Positions 1 to 12,200 of a stretch of 64,000 nt of DNA are shown piece after piece. A model generated the notes under the pieces. That model searched no databases, was not told the DNA's origin, and saw only the letters and a program-made list of their open reading frames with translations. Both the position numbers and the translations under genes were made by a program. Origin of the DNA: an uncultured Rhodospirillales bacterium. GTDB taxonomy: Bacteria; Pseudomonadota; Alphaproteobacteria; Acetobacterales; Acetobacteraceae. Position 1 is the first letter of the stretch, and the number at the start of each line of letters is the position of its first letter. The DNA lies in the NCBI GenBank assembly GCA_903835235.1, contig CAILMF010000074.1:1-64000 (forward strand). The letters are read 5' to 3'.

Positions 1-534
1 GTCCAGCGTGTAGCCGACGGCCCTGGAGGTGGCCGCGATACCGGCCGCGTCCGTGTCGCGCGCGGTGATGCTGAGCGCGCCCTGGCCGGACAGCGTGACG
101 CTGGCGGACCAACGCCCGGAGCCATCGACGGTGACGGCGGTGCCGAGCGGCGTGGTGCCGTCAAAGACCTGCACGGTGGTGCCGGCCTCGCCGGTGCCGG
201 CGATGGTCTGGGCGGCCTGGTTGGTCAGCCCGCCGGTGGAGGTGATGGCGACGGCGGGCGCCACGCTGTCCAGCGTGTAGCCGACGGCGCTGGAGGTGGC
301 CGAACTGCCACCCGAACTGGCTGTCGCCGTGATGTTGTGCGCGCCCTGGCCACTCAACGTGACCGCTTTCGACCAGGCGCCAGAGCTATCGGCCGTCACC
401 GGGGTGCCGATCGCCGTGCTGCCATCAAACAACTGGATGCTGGCGCCGGCGCGGCTCGTGCCGCTGATCGTCTGCGATGCCTGGTTGGTGAGGCCGCCAG
501 CGGAACTGATCGCCACCGTCAGCCCACCGCCGCC
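1..534 (-). repeat. Two tandem 267-bp repeats encoding Ig-like modules
   Basis: The same segment starts at 1 and again at 268 (gtccagcgtgtagccgacgg in both). The period of 267 bp equals 89 codons, so repeat number can change without breaking the frame. Both copies encode an Ig-like module containing 'GGLTNQA' and 'LSGQGA'. The array probably continues beyond the window's left edge. Confidence 0.8.
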
Positions 535-3141
535 GCCGCTCGCCACCAGCGTCAGCGTCTGGTCGGTGAACTGCACCTTCGCCACGCCGGTCAGTACGTT
601 GGTGCCGCCACCGCCGACAACCCGCCAGGTGCCGTCGCCCACTTCGGTCACGGTCGAAGCGGCGCGGGTGGCGGCGATCATCACCACGTCGCTGCTGGTG
701 ACCACCAGGCGATTGGTCCCGCTGCCGCCATCCAGCGTGTCGTTGCCGGCGCCGCCGGTCAGCGTGTCGTTGCCGACGCCGCCGGCCAGATTGTAGCCGG
801 TGGTCGCGCCGGTGCCGACCGCGATGTCGTCAGCACCGCTGCCGCCGATCAAGCGCTGGAAACCAGAGAACTGGCTGACCAAGGTCGTGCCGGTCACGGT
901 GCCGGCCAGCAGCCGCATCGTCAGGGCCGTGCTGGCGGCCGAGAGGTCCAGCGTGTTGCTGCCTATGCCGCCATCCAGCAGACCCGAAATGCTGCCGCCG
1001 TTCAGGATGACGAGGTCATCGCCACTCCCGAGGGTGACGGAGGTCAGGTTCGCAGCGCTGGCCAGGGTATGGTTACCGTCATTGAGCAGCACGACCTCAA
1101 AGCCGGTGATCACATCGGCAAAGCCGTTGGTCAGGTCGGGTCGCGTCCCGAGACCAAGGTTGAAGTCACCGAAGATGGCCGTCAGGTCCAGCGTATCCGT
1201 GCCGGCCCCGCCATCCAGCGTGCCGGAAACAGTGCTGCCATCCGCCAGCACCACCAGGTCGTTGCCACCACCCATGTTGGCGTTGGAGATGGCGCCGCCA
1301 TTCGTCAGCGTGTCGGCGCCGCTGCCGAACAGGAAGCTTTCAAAGTTCTGGACCGTGCCATATGTCGTGAGCGTGCCGGTCAGGGTGCCGGCACCGGTGT
1401 CCAGGTTCACGGCTTCGGTCAGGCCGCTCAGGTCGAGCGTATCGATGCCGTCGCCGCCATCCATCAGCGTGGCAACACCCGTGCCGTCAGCCAGTACCAG
1501 GCGGTCGTCGCCGGCGCCGAGGTTGACGCTGTCCAGGACGCTCGTGGCATTCAGCGTGTCGTTGCCACTGCCCAGCAGGAAGCTTTCGAAATTCACGGCC
1601 GCCGCGAACCATCCCAGCCCCCCGAAGGTACCGAGATTGGTGTCGATGGTCAGCGATGCCGTCGCCGCGGAGACGTCGATCGTGTCGGTGTCGTCGCCGC
1701 CATCCAGGGCATTGGTGGCAGCGCCACCGGTCAGCGCCACGACGTCGTTGCCGCCGCCCATCGCCACCGTGCCGAAGTCGACCGACGCGGTCATGCTGTC
1801 GTCGCCGTTGCCGAAGGAAATGACCTCGAAGCCCGAGATCGCACTGACGGCATCGGTGCCGGAGAACTGCCCGGCATCACGGTCCAGCGTCGTGCTGTCG
1901 ATCAACGCACTGAGGTCAAGGGTGTCCTGGCCGCCGCCGGCTTCAATCAGGTCGGTTATCAGGCCGCCGGTCAGGAAGACCTGGTCATCGCCGTCGCCGG
2001 CATCAATGGCGGTTCCGTTGCCGCCACTGATGGTGCCGGAGTTGACGATGGTGTCGTTGCGGGAACCGAGGATACGCAGGCCGTAGCCCGTGGTCCCGGT
2101 GATGGTGCCATCATTGCTGACGACGACGGCGTCGACCGCCGCCGTGGTCCTGTTGGTGCCGATGATGACACCGTCGTTGGCGCCATGGATCGATGCGCCG
2201 AGCTGGTTGCTCAGCACGCCGCCACCAAGCACCACGCCGGTGCTGGTGTTGGCGACGCCGCCGACGCTGCCCTTCGCGCCGGTGCCTTCGATCAGGCCGG
2301 AATTGTCGATGCTGCCGGTCTGGGTGATGAAGATGCCATCGCCCTGGCCGGTGCCGGTGCCGGTATAGGCGCCGCGGATCGTCGCGCCGGCTTCGTTGAC
2401 GATGTCGCCGCCATTGTCCGAGAAGAAGCCGGCGCCGTTGCGGCCGAGGATGAGGGCCTGGTTGTCCAGCACGACCGACGCGAAGCGCGCGCCTGCCAGG
2501 GCTTGATGGGTGATGCCGTTCGTGGCGCCGGTGATGTTGGCGCCGGTATAGTTCGTCACCTGGCCAAAGGAGGCGTTCAGGAAGTTGATGCCGGAACCTT
2601 CGGTATTAGTGCCGGAAACGCTGGCCCTGATGATGCCGTAGTTATCGATCGTGGCGCCAACGCCGGGACGCAGGGCGTCAGCATCCGCCGACTGGATGAT
2701 GCCGGTGGCGCCATTGTCGAGGTAGGTGGTCGCATTGCCCGAAACGTTCAGGCCGAAATCGATGGCGCGGGCCGATTTGGCGACGCCGGTGGCGCTGATG
2801 GTGCCGTTGTTGAAGACCTGCAGGTCGCCACTGCCGGAGATGTCGCGGAACAGGAGGACCGCGGTGCCGACGGAGGTGATGCTGCCGTCATTGGCCAGGT
2901 ACAGGCGGGCATTCGCCGAGGTGAGCCTGATGGCGTTGCCGGTCGCGCTGGTGTTGCTGATCGTGCCGAAATTGTCGATCTCAGGGGCCGGGAAATCGCT
3001 CGACGCAGGGTTGCCGACAACGATCGACGCGGCCGAGGATACCGTCATCGACCCGCCGACATTGACCGTCAGCGTATCCTGGGACGTCAGCGTCAGGGCG
3101 GTCGTGCGAGAGCTGCCGCCGGCGATTGTCGTATCGGTCAC
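1..3141 (-). CDS. Large surface/secreted repeat protein (beta-helix, RTX-like and Ig-like modules), 5' part only
   Basis: The reading frame is open for 1047 codons from a GTG at 3141 to the window edge, so the C-terminus is missing. The GTG follows an AGGA motif by 8 nt, and a stop lies in frame upstream at 3220-3222. No signal peptide is visible. The first ~400 residues repeat short beta-strand units of the type 'NNGTIS', 'DNYGII', 'VNEAGATIRG', as in right-handed beta-helix adhesins. Then come degenerate glycine-aspartate repeats (GGGQDTLDLS, SGNDTLN) ending in two canonical RTX nonapeptides (GGVGNDTLT, GGAGNDTLD) at about 735-780. The visible end consists of ~89-residue Ig-like modules. 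Lack of a signal peptide plus RTX motifs suggests type I secretion, but no HlyB/HlyD/TolC genes are in the window. It lies downstream of, and in the same direction as, the giant haemagglutinin-like gene. The function is inferred to be adhesion; no enzyme domain is seen. Confidence 0.75.
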   Translation of the reverse strand, partial: MTDTTIAGGSSRTTALTLTSQDTLTVNVGGSMTVSSAASIVVGNPASSDFPAPEIDNFGTISNTSATGNAIRLTSANARLYLANDGSITSVGTAVLLFRDISGSGDLQVFNNGTISATGVAKSARAIDFGLNVSGNATTYLDNGATGIIQSADADALRPGVGATIDNYGIIRASVSGTNTEGSGINFLNASFGQVTNYTGANITGATNGITHQALAGARFASVVLDNQALILGRNGAGFFSDNGGDIVNEAGATIRGAYTGTGTGQGDGIFITQTGSIDNSGLIEGTGAKGSVGGVANTSTGVVLGGGVLSNQLGASIHGANDGVIIGTNRTTAAVDAVVVSNDGTITGTTGYGLRILGSRNDTIVNSGTISGGNGTAIDAGDGDDQVFLTGGLITDLIEAGGGQDTLDLSALIDSTTLDRDAGQFSGTDAVSAISGFEVISFGNGDDSMTASVDFGTVAMGGGNDVVALTGGAATNALDGGDDTDTIDVSAATASLTIDTNLGTFGGLGWFAAAVNFESFLLGSGNDTLNATSVLDSVNLGAGDDRLVLADGTGVATLMDGGDGIDTLDLSGLTEAVNLDTGAGTLTGTLTTYGTVQNFESFLFGSGADTLTNGGAISNANMGGGNDLVVLADGSTVSGTLDGGAGTDTLDLTAIFGDFNLGLGTRPDLTNGFADVITGFEVVLLNDGNHTLASAANLTSVTLGSGDDLVILNGGSISGLLDGGIGSNTLDLSAASTALTMRLLAGTVTGTTLVSQFSGFQRLIGGSGADDIAVGTGATTGYNLAGGVGNDTLTGGAGNDTLDGGSGTNRLVVTSSDVVMIAATRAASTVTEVGDGTWRVVGGGGTNVLTGVAKVQFTDQTLTLVASGGGGGLTVAISSAGGLTNQASQTISGTSRAGASIQLFDGSTAIGTPVTADSSGAWSKAVTLSGQGAHNITATASSGGSSATSSAVGYTLDSVAPAVAITSTGGLTNQAAQTIAGTGEAGTTVQVFDGTTPLGTAVTVDGSGRWSASVTLSGQGALSITARDTDAAGIAATSRAVGYTLD

Positions 3142-3245
3142 ACGCGAATTCCTACACCTGTCGGCCGAGCCGACGTTTGAAGGAACCGCTAACGTTCTCC
3201 CGGTAGGCTGTGTATGAAACTACGGTTGCGCTGCAACACTTCACG

Positions 3246-3278
3246 AAGCCGCGATAATATTGTCACCTTTCGCGGCTT
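3246..3278 (-). terminator. Weak inverted repeat after the giant exoprotein gene
   Basis: Eight-base arms (aagccgcg / cgcggctt) surround a 17-base loop, starting about 11 bases past the stop of the exoprotein gene in its reading direction. There is no clear T-run, so it may be a weak terminator, an mRNA-stabilising hairpin, or chance. The remaining bases between 3142 and 3288 must also carry the start signals of the downstream repeat protein. Confidence 0.3.
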
Positions 3279-3288
3279 GCTTTCGACC

Positions 3289-6200
3289 CTATTGGGCGTC
3301 CTGCTCTGAACCGCCGACGCCGATGACATCGACCGAGATGATCGCGGGCGCCTCACCGGGCCGGGCTTCGGCACTGCGCGCCGCCTGGCGTGCGGCTTCC
3401 TGACCCGCGCTGGCGCCCTGGCCGGCACTGGCGCTGGCGGCAACGGCGCCCACCACATTGGTTGAGGCCACCACCGGCACGCCGGTCGAGGCACCGGACA
3501 CCTGCACGTTGGCGGCGTTCAGCACGGTTTGCGCTGCCACCACCAGGTTGCCGGCCGACCGCACGCCGGCGTCGCCGAAATCGACGATGCCGACAGGCGC
3601 GATCAGCGAAATGCTCGGCGTCGTGCGGCGCCGGGCTTCATCGGCCTGCGCTGCGGCTTCCACCGCGTTGGCCGGGGTGCGCAGCAGGCTGGCAACCTCC
3701 CCCAGCGGGGTGAACGGCGTGAAGGTCGCAATGCCCGAGCCGGTGACGAGACCGCTGCGGTTCGCCGACCAGCCGCCATCGACATTGTACGTCACCGAAT
3801 AGGGCGGGATGTAGCGTGCGGTCTTGGCGCCGAGCCCGGCGTTGATGTCCTTGGTGGAGGACCACATCAGGATATCGCCGCCATCCACCGTGAAGGCGCG
3901 GCTCTGGCCCAGCTGGATATCGCCATGGGCGAAGATGTTCACGCTGCCATAGCCCAGCGTCAGCACGCCGATGCGGTCGGGGTAGCGGTCTGCCGTGGCG
4001 GAGGTGCCGCCCAGGAAGAAGTCGCCGCCCGGGCCGAGCACGTTGATGTCGCCGCCCTGGTCGGTGCGCAGGTAGGTGCCCTGCAGGTTGAAGCGGCCGC
4101 TGTAGCCGCCATAGGGGAACAGGCTGGCAATGGCCGAGAAGCCGCGGGTGTAGTTGCCCTGGCTGCTGCCGCCGCGGGCGGCCTGCGCACCGGAGGCCGA
4201 GATTTCGCGGAAGGCCAGGTCGATCGCCAGGCCCAGCCGCTCCGGCCCGGGCAGGGCCAGGATGCTGCCCAGCGTCGCGCTCGGCGTCGCCGTCGGCGAA
4301 TCCTCGCGGATCGCCCAGGTCGCGCCGCCATTGGCGGTGCGGTTCAACTGCACCTCGTAGCGCCCTTGGGAGAAGGTGGGGTCCAGCACCCGGCTGAGGA
4401 AGCCGCTGCTGTCGACGCCGCCATTGCCGCCACCGCCGGTGCCCAGCCCGAACAGCACGTCGAGCGTGCCGCTGCCCTGGGCGTAGAGCGGCTCGGCCTG
4501 GTTGCCCAAGGCGTGGATGCCGTTGTTCGCCAGGCCCGCCGTGCTGGGGTCCGAAGGCTGGGCCGGGGTGCGGATCTGGTCGATGTCGCGCCCCGCCAGC
4601 ACCTGCAACCGGCCCGGGCCGCGCAGGTCCATGGTCACGCCCTGCTGTTCCAGCGCCAGCTCGGCCGAGGAGGAGGAGCGGATGTCGCGGCCGGCCCAGA
4701 CGAAGGAATAATCGCCATCGGCGCCGTGCTGCACCGTCAGCGTCAGGTCGGTGATGTCCCCCCCGGCGCGCAGGCCGATCCGCTTGCCGCTGGTGATGGT
4801 CGCGAAGGGGATGTTGCCGCCCAGCGCATAGATCAGCGCGCGGCTCGGGTCGCCGGCCCGCAACGGGGCCGCGGCCGCCGGCACGGTCGTGGCGCTGTCG
4901 ACATAGCCAAGGCCATCGGGTGTCAGCAGGCCGCCGGGGCTGGCGGCCGGCGCGTCGTAGTAGGGCCGATACGGGCTGGAGACGGCCGCGGGGTTGCCAT
5001 CGGGCAGGCTGATGTTCGGATAGAACACGCTGCCGGCGGCCAGCATCTCCAGCTGGCCGGTGGCAACGGGCGCCAGCGACACGCCGATGCGGCCCAGGCC
5101 ACTGCTGCCGGGGGCTTGCGCGAAGCCGATGTTGCCATTGAAGGCGGTGATGCCGACCGAGGCGGGCAGGTGCTCCGTGGTGCGGTCGGTCAGGTCGGTG
5201 ACGTTGTTGAACAGCGTACCCAGGTTGGCCGAGACCAGGTTGCGGTAGACCGGCACCACCAGGTTGCGGCCACCCGGGCCGGCACCGGCCACGGTGATGG
5301 TCGAACGTGCCGCGGTCTGCAGCACCTGCAGCGCGCCATAGGGCTCGGCCGAGCCCAGCGTGCCCTGCAGGTTCACGTCGCCGCCCAGCGCCGAGAGCGT
5401 CACCAAACTGCGTTCCGTATAGGTGCGGAACATGCCGGTGGCGGTCGGGCCGCTGTAGCCCCAGGCATCGGAGATCGCCTGCTCGCGGCCGCCGGGCACC
5501 TGCAACGGGTCGTAGATGCCGGTGGCGATGCTGCCGAGCGCCTGCACGCGGACTTGCGCGTCGCCAAGCGCCAGCATGGTGCCGACATCGGCGTGGATCG
5601 GTGACAGGTCGACCGGCGAGATGCCGCCGATGCTGCTGCTGGTCAGCGAACCGCCGACGCGCAGGTTGGCATTGCCGCGGCCCACCAGGAACTGGCTGCC
5701 GCCGATGATGTTGCGGCCGACGCTGATATCCAGGTCGCCGCCGCCATTGACCGCCAGCACCGCCTCGGTGCCGCCATTGGGCGTCAACCCCGTCAGCGTG
5801 GTCAGCCGGCCGGCGCTGGCGGTGTAGGTGGTGCTGTAGCTGGGTGCCAGGCCGCCGCCGACGCGGGCATTCGTGGGCACGGAGACCGAGGCGCGGAGGT
5901 CGCGCCCCGCGATGATGCGGGCGTCGCCGCCGCCGAGGACGCCGAAGCCCTGGCGGAACAGGCTGAAGTTCACCCACCAGCTGGTCTGCGAACTGGTCTC
6001 CACCACCGGCCTCAGCGAGGCGCCGGCGCTGTCGAAGATCGACCGCCGCGGCAACGCCGGGCGATACATGAACTGGCCGTCCGTATTCACCGCGCCCTGG
6101 CGCCACAGCCATTCGCTGGGGGCCTGGCCGGCATTGTTGCCGGCGGCGTCGGTGATGGTCTGCAGGATGTCGCGGCCGGCGGTGACCCGCAGGTTGCCGC

Positions 6201-9200
6201 CGCCTTCGCTGTAGGTGGGGCCATAGGCGGTGGCCGGCGGGGCCGGCGCCGGGTCGGCCTGGGTCGGCCCGGTGAACAGGGACGAATAGGCGGCGTAGGA
6301 AGGCGCCTGCGGCAGCACGAAGCGGCCGGTGCCGGTGCTGCCATCGGCCGCCACGCCCACCACGGTGGTGGGGTCGGCCAGCGGGCGGCCGGCGGTGTAG
6401 ATCGCCGCATCGGGGTCGCGCAGCAGCACGTCGCGGGAGGCGCCCAGGCTGATGGCGCCGGTGCCGGTGCGGATGGTGACCGGCGAGGTGGCCGGGCTGC
6501 TGCCGCTGACCGTGGGGTCGTAGGTATAGACCCTGCCCACCAGGATGTTGCCGCCGCTGGCCCCGAGCCGGCCGGCATCGACGGTTGCCATCGGGTCGGC
6601 GCTGGCCATGTCCGCGCCACCGACCAGGCGGTAGGACCAGGAGCGGGTGTCGGAGATGCGCGCGGTCGAGACGGCGGTGGCGAAGCCGTCGCTCAGCGAG
6701 TTCAGCAGCACCAGGTCGCCGGCGGCACGCAGCGTCAGGATGCCGGGGTCGCCGGCCGAGGTACGGCTGGTCAGCAGGCTGATGGCGCTGGCGGCCGGCA
6801 AGGTGAGGTCGCCGGCGGCGTTGCGCAGTTCCACGCCGGGGGTCACGCGCCAGTTGCTGGGGAAGCCGCTGAAGCGCGAGGCCTGGAAGTTCTGGCTGCT
6901 GACGCTGTTGAAGGTGTTGGTGATGGCGGTGGTGGCGATGGTGGCGGAGGTGAGCACCGCATAGGGCTCCACCTGCACCAGGCGGGCACCGGTGACGCTG
7001 GTGGTGAAGACGCTGCCGGCCATCTGCGCCACCGGCAGGCGCAGCTGCACCAGGCTGCCGCGGGTGGCGTCGTTGCCGGAAACATCGATGCTGCTGCCGG
7101 CCAGCTGCAGCGGGCCGGCATTGGTGCCCAGTTCCACCACGCCGCCCGGCTGGCCCGCGGCGGTGCCGCCGGCGCTGATGCTGGCGCCACTTGCCAGGGT
7201 GAGCCCGGTGGCGCCGTAGAGCCTGACATCGCCGCCCTTGGCGCCACGGGTATCGATGCTGCCGGCAATGGTCAGGGTGCCGCCATCGGCGGTCAGGCCG
7301 ACCTGGCTGGCGCGCATGGTCTGGCCGGCCGCCAGCGCCAGGTTGCCCGTGCGGGTCCAGACCGTGCGGGCGCCATCGAAGCCGGCGGCGTCCAGTCGTG
7401 CATTCACGGCGCCGAGGTCGGCGGCGGCCAGCGTATCCAGCGTGAAGCTGCCGCCGGCACCGGCATCCGCCGCGGTGCCGCGCAGCACCAGGCCACTGGC
7501 CTCGGCGCTGCCACGCTGCGCCGTCAGCCGCAGGCTGCCGGCGGTGACGCCGCTGATGCCGGTGGGGGCGGATACATCCAGGCCAACGCCGGGGGCGATG
7601 ACGACATTGCCGGCCGAGGCCACCAGCGTTGCCCGCCCGCCGGAGGCATAGGCAGCCTGGTCGAAGAACACCCGGCTGTAGCCCGACAGGTCGATGCTGG
7701 CGCCGCCGGCCAGGGTCAGGTTGCCGCTGGTCGCCGTCAGGTTCAGGTCGCCGGAGCGGTTCACCACGGCTGTCGCCAGGGTCAGGTCGCTGCCGGTCAG
7801 GCTCAGCCGGCCGCCCATGGCAGGTGTGCCCAGGGCCGTCGTGGTGGCGGTCGCGGGCGCGGCCAGGCTCATGGCGCCGGTGGCGGTGATGCTGAAATCC
7901 GCGCCGGCGCCGCTGCTGACGCGCGCTGCGGTCATGGCCAACTGGCCCGCAAGGTTCAGGTCGCCGATGCCGGTCGTCGAAAGCTCGCCGCCGGTGCTCA
8001 GCGCGGCGGTGGCAAAGCCCTGCACCGCGGTGGACCCGCCGCCCAGCAGGATGCCGCCGGCGTCGATCGCCAGCGCGCCGCTGCCGGTCGCGCCACCGCC
8101 GGGCAAGGTGGCGTTGCTGTTGCGCAGGGTGGCCAGGCCGCCGACGCTGGCCGCAAGGCTGCCGGCCTCCGTGCCGCCACCGGTCAGGGCGATGTCGAAG
8201 CCGCGCAGCGCCGCGGCGTCCAGCGTCAGGTTGCCGCTGGCGGCCAGGGCCACGCCGCCATGGACGTCGATGCTGGACGTGCTGCGCAGCGACAGGTTGG
8301 CGATGGAATTCAGCTGCGCCAGCCAGGCGCTGCGCAGCACCAGCGCATTGCCGCCCAGGCCCGCGCCAGGCTGGCCGAGCAGGATCGCGGCGGCACCGAA
8401 GTCCAGGTTGGTGGCGCGGAACCCGGCGCTGCTGGCCACCTGCATGGTGCCCGTCGCATCCAGGGTTACGGTCCTGCCGCCCAGCACCGCATCGGCGCCG
8501 ACGCTGAGCGGCGTGGTGCCGCTCGCGCTCGCCAGGTTGACGCGGGTAACCGGCAGCAGCCCACCGACCGAGACGCGGAGCAGAGCGCCGTTGCCGTCCA
8601 CCGCCGGCGCGGTGACCACGCCGCGGCTGTTGTACACGGTGGTGCTGCCGATCAGCAGGCTGGCCGGGGCGTTGCCCGAGAGCGCGCCGCTGGCCACCAG
8701 GCTGGCGCCGGCCTGCACCTGCACGCCATCCGTGGCGACCGAGCTCGGCGACTTCGCCAGCAGGACCACTTCCGGCGCGGTCACGCTGGCACCGCTGGCC
8801 AGGATCACGCTGCGGGCCTGCACCACCAGCTGGTCGCCGGCATCGGTGCGGGTGCGCGTGCCGCCGATGGTCAGCGTCTCGGCGCCCAGGGCGGAGAGCG
8901 TGGCGTCGCTGAGTACCAGCGTGCCCGGCGTGGCGAAGGCGGCGCCGCCGGGGGTGATGGCGATGGCACTGGAGGAGATGTCCACCTGGCCGCCGCGGCC
9001 GCCGGCGGGGTGGTTGAACAGCGTCGTGCCGTCCATGGCCAGGGACTGGCTGGCGCTCAGCGAGAGCCGGCCGGCATCGATCGGCAACCGGTCCAGCGCC
9101 ACGTCCAGCCGGGCGGCCCGCGCCGGGAAGTAGTCGTTCGCCGTGGTGGTGGTCAGGCTGGAATACTGGCTCCAGACATCCTGGGTCTGCAGCGTCACGC

Positions 9201-12200
9201 TCCGCGGCGCGGCTTCCCGCACCCCGGTATTGGCAATGCTGCGGGTGCCCTGCACCAGCCAGCTGCCGTCGCGCGCCTCGGTAGCGGCGCTGGCCAGGGA
9301 GACCACCGCGGGGGTGGTCGCCGCGGGCGCGATGGTCACGCGCACCGCCCCGGGCAGCATGGCGTAGCGGCCGGGCAGCAGGGTGTAGGTGCCAGCCGCC
9401 AGCGCCGGGCTGGACTGGGCAATGGTGATCTGGTCGCCAACCCAGGGCAGGGTCCCGCCAACCTGCTGGCCATAGCGGTTCACGCCCGTGCTGGGCGAAA
9501 GCGCCGTTACCTCGCCGCGGCCCAGCGAAGTGCCGCTGTCCAGGATATAGGGCGAGAGGGGCGCCGCCGGCGCCTGCGCGCCGGGCAGCACCGCGAAGAC
9601 GTCGCGCTTGTCGGCGAACAGGTAGCTGCTGGCGGTGACGCCGCCATCGGCCAGGCTGTAGATGGCCCGCGCCAGCACATCGCGCGAGCCACCCGGCCCG
9701 GCGGTGAAGGTATAGGCCAGCAGGTTGCCACCGCCCGAGGCGTCCAGCTGCGCGCCCGCCGCCACGGTCACCCGCGGGCCGGAGACGTCGATCAGCTTCT
9801 CCGGCGCCGCGGTCACCCCGTTCGGCTGGCTCGGGTTCGTCGTCAGCAGGGAGACCTGGTAGTTGAAGCCGTCGATCTGCCCCAGCGGCACGCTGCGGCC
9901 CTCGGCCGAAACCGAGGTCAGGCTGCCGGCGGCGAACAGGATGTCGCTGCCTGGCTGCAGGAAGATCTGTCCCTGCGGCGCCCGCAGCACGCCGGCCTGG
10001 ACAATGCTGTTGGCGGCCAGGGTCAGCGTGGAGGCCGCCGACAAGGGCGCCTGCGGTGTCGCGCCGCCGAGACCCTGGATCGTCAGCGTGTTCTCGGCGG
10101 TCACCGTGAAGGTGCTGGCGGTGCTGGTATAGACCTGCCCGGCCTGCAGCGTCAGGTTGCCGGCGCTGCGCAGCGCGCCCTGCACCTGGCCATAGGCATT
10201 GGCGATGTATTGCGTGCCGACCAGGCGGAGGTCGCCGCCGCTGGCCAGCGTGGTCTGCGCCGCGCCATCCAGCGTCACCCCGCCGAATACGTCGACCGCG
10301 GTGCCCGACAGCGTCATCGAGCCGGCCAGCGCAGCGCCGCTCAACGGCACCGCCGTGCCGCTGGCCTGGCCGTTCAGCGCCAGGTAGGCGGTGCTGATGC
10401 GCGCATTCGGCGCATTGCCATCCCGTCCGGGCGCGGCGGCGATGGTCGCGGCGTCAAGTTGCACCATGCGCGGCACGTTGAGCGCCACCTGGCCGACCAG
10501 GGTGATCGGCTGGCCGGCACTGAACAGCGTCAGCCGGTCGATCCCGCTGCCCTCGATCCGGCTGGCGGAAAGCCAGGCGCGGTCGGTGTAGTCGCCGCGC
10601 CAGGAGCCATCCGCCTGCCGCACCAATGTGGGGTCGGCGCCGGCGGCGCGGCTGGCGCCATCGGGCAGCGTCACCGCATCGGCCACCACCATGATGCCGA
10701 GCGTGCCGGTGAGCCCGTTGGGCACCGAGCTCAGCTGGCTGATGCCGCTCTGATAGGGCTGCGGGCTGGGGCCGGTGATGGTCAGGTTGCCGCCCTTGGC
10801 GCCCGGGCCGCCGGCCATGGCCTGCAGCGTTCCGTCCAGGAACAATCCGCGTGCGCCGTTGAGGCTGATGCTGCCGGCATCGCTGGCCAGGGCAAGGCTG
10901 CCGCGACGGCCAGCGGCCGGTGTCCTGCCGCCGACCAGCAGCGTATCGGTCCGCCCGGACACGCCGGAGACGTCGATCAGCGCGCCGGCTTCCACCACCA
11001 GGGTGCCACGGCTTTCACTGAGCGTGACGGTTCCGCCGGCGCGGACGCCACCCGCGGTCAGCCCCGCGCTGGAGAGCACCTGCTGCGCCACGCCAGGCGC
11101 CAGCAGCCGCGCGGTGCCGGCGACCCAGGTGCCTTCGCCGGCGCCATAGGTGGTGCCGTCGAACTCGCGCACCGGCGACTGGTCGGTTGGCGTGGTATAG
11201 GCCGAGGTATTGCCATTGCCGGTGATGCGGATCTGCCCGGCGGGGGCGCTGATGGTGCCCTCCACCAGCATGCCGCGCGCCGCGGTCAGGCTGACCAGGG
11301 CCGCTGTATCGCTGCGCGCGCCGCCGGGGTCTGCCCGCAGCTCGGTGGTCGGGCCGCCCAGCTCCAAGGCGTTCTGCGCGGTCAGCGTCAGCCGCGTCGC
11401 CGCGCGGTCCGGGGCGGCCAGGGTGGCCGCGCTGCCGAAGGCCGCAGCCGGGGCACCGCTGGCCTGCAACGGTGCCTGCGGCCTGACCAGCCATTGCGCG
11501 GCCACCGGGGCAACGACGCTGCCCGGGGCGATGCTGATGCTGCCGGCGGGCAGGCCGAGGAAGGGCAGGCCGCCGGCCGTTGTCGCGGTCAGCCGGATAT
11601 CGCCGAAGCCGGCCTGCGCCAGCAGGGTCGGGTCGGCGCGGAAGGCGCCGTACTCCGCCTCGGCTGCCGTCGGCTCGCGACCGATGACGATGCTGGGGGT
11701 GGTCAGGCTGATGATGCCGCCTGCGCCATTGCTGGCGCCACGGCCCGGGCCGGCGGTGCCGAAGCCGCGCAGCACCGCGCCGTCGTCCCGGATGCTCGCG
11801 GCGTCGCCGGCGATCCGGACCCCCGCCTGGCCGACGCCCACCAGCGGCAGGCCGGACCCGGTCGGGTCACCCAGGCCACCGGTGGGGCTGGTGCTGCGGC
11901 CGGCATAGGTCGCCAGGCTGAGCTGGCCGCCCTTGCCCGTGGTCATCGCCCCGGTATTGGGCGCGAGGAAGCCGCCACCCGAAACGTCAAGCACCGCGCT
12001 CTGGCCGAGCACGATGTCGTGGCCCAGCACCGGCGTTGTCGCGGCATCCACCGTGGCGCCGGCGGGAATGGCGCTGCTGCCGCTGACCGGTGTCCAGCGC
12101 GTTGCCAGGCTGATGCTGCCGCCGTTGATCTGCCCGCTGCCGCCGAAGGCCGCGCCCAGCTGCGGCGCCAACCAGTCATTGGACCAGCGCCCGGCGGTGG

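Noticed and set aside
337-3180. A 947-codon open frame on the plus strand
   Set aside because: Antisense to the RTX/Ig-like repeat protein, whose frame shows real repeat motifs. The plus-strand translation has no recognisable domain.
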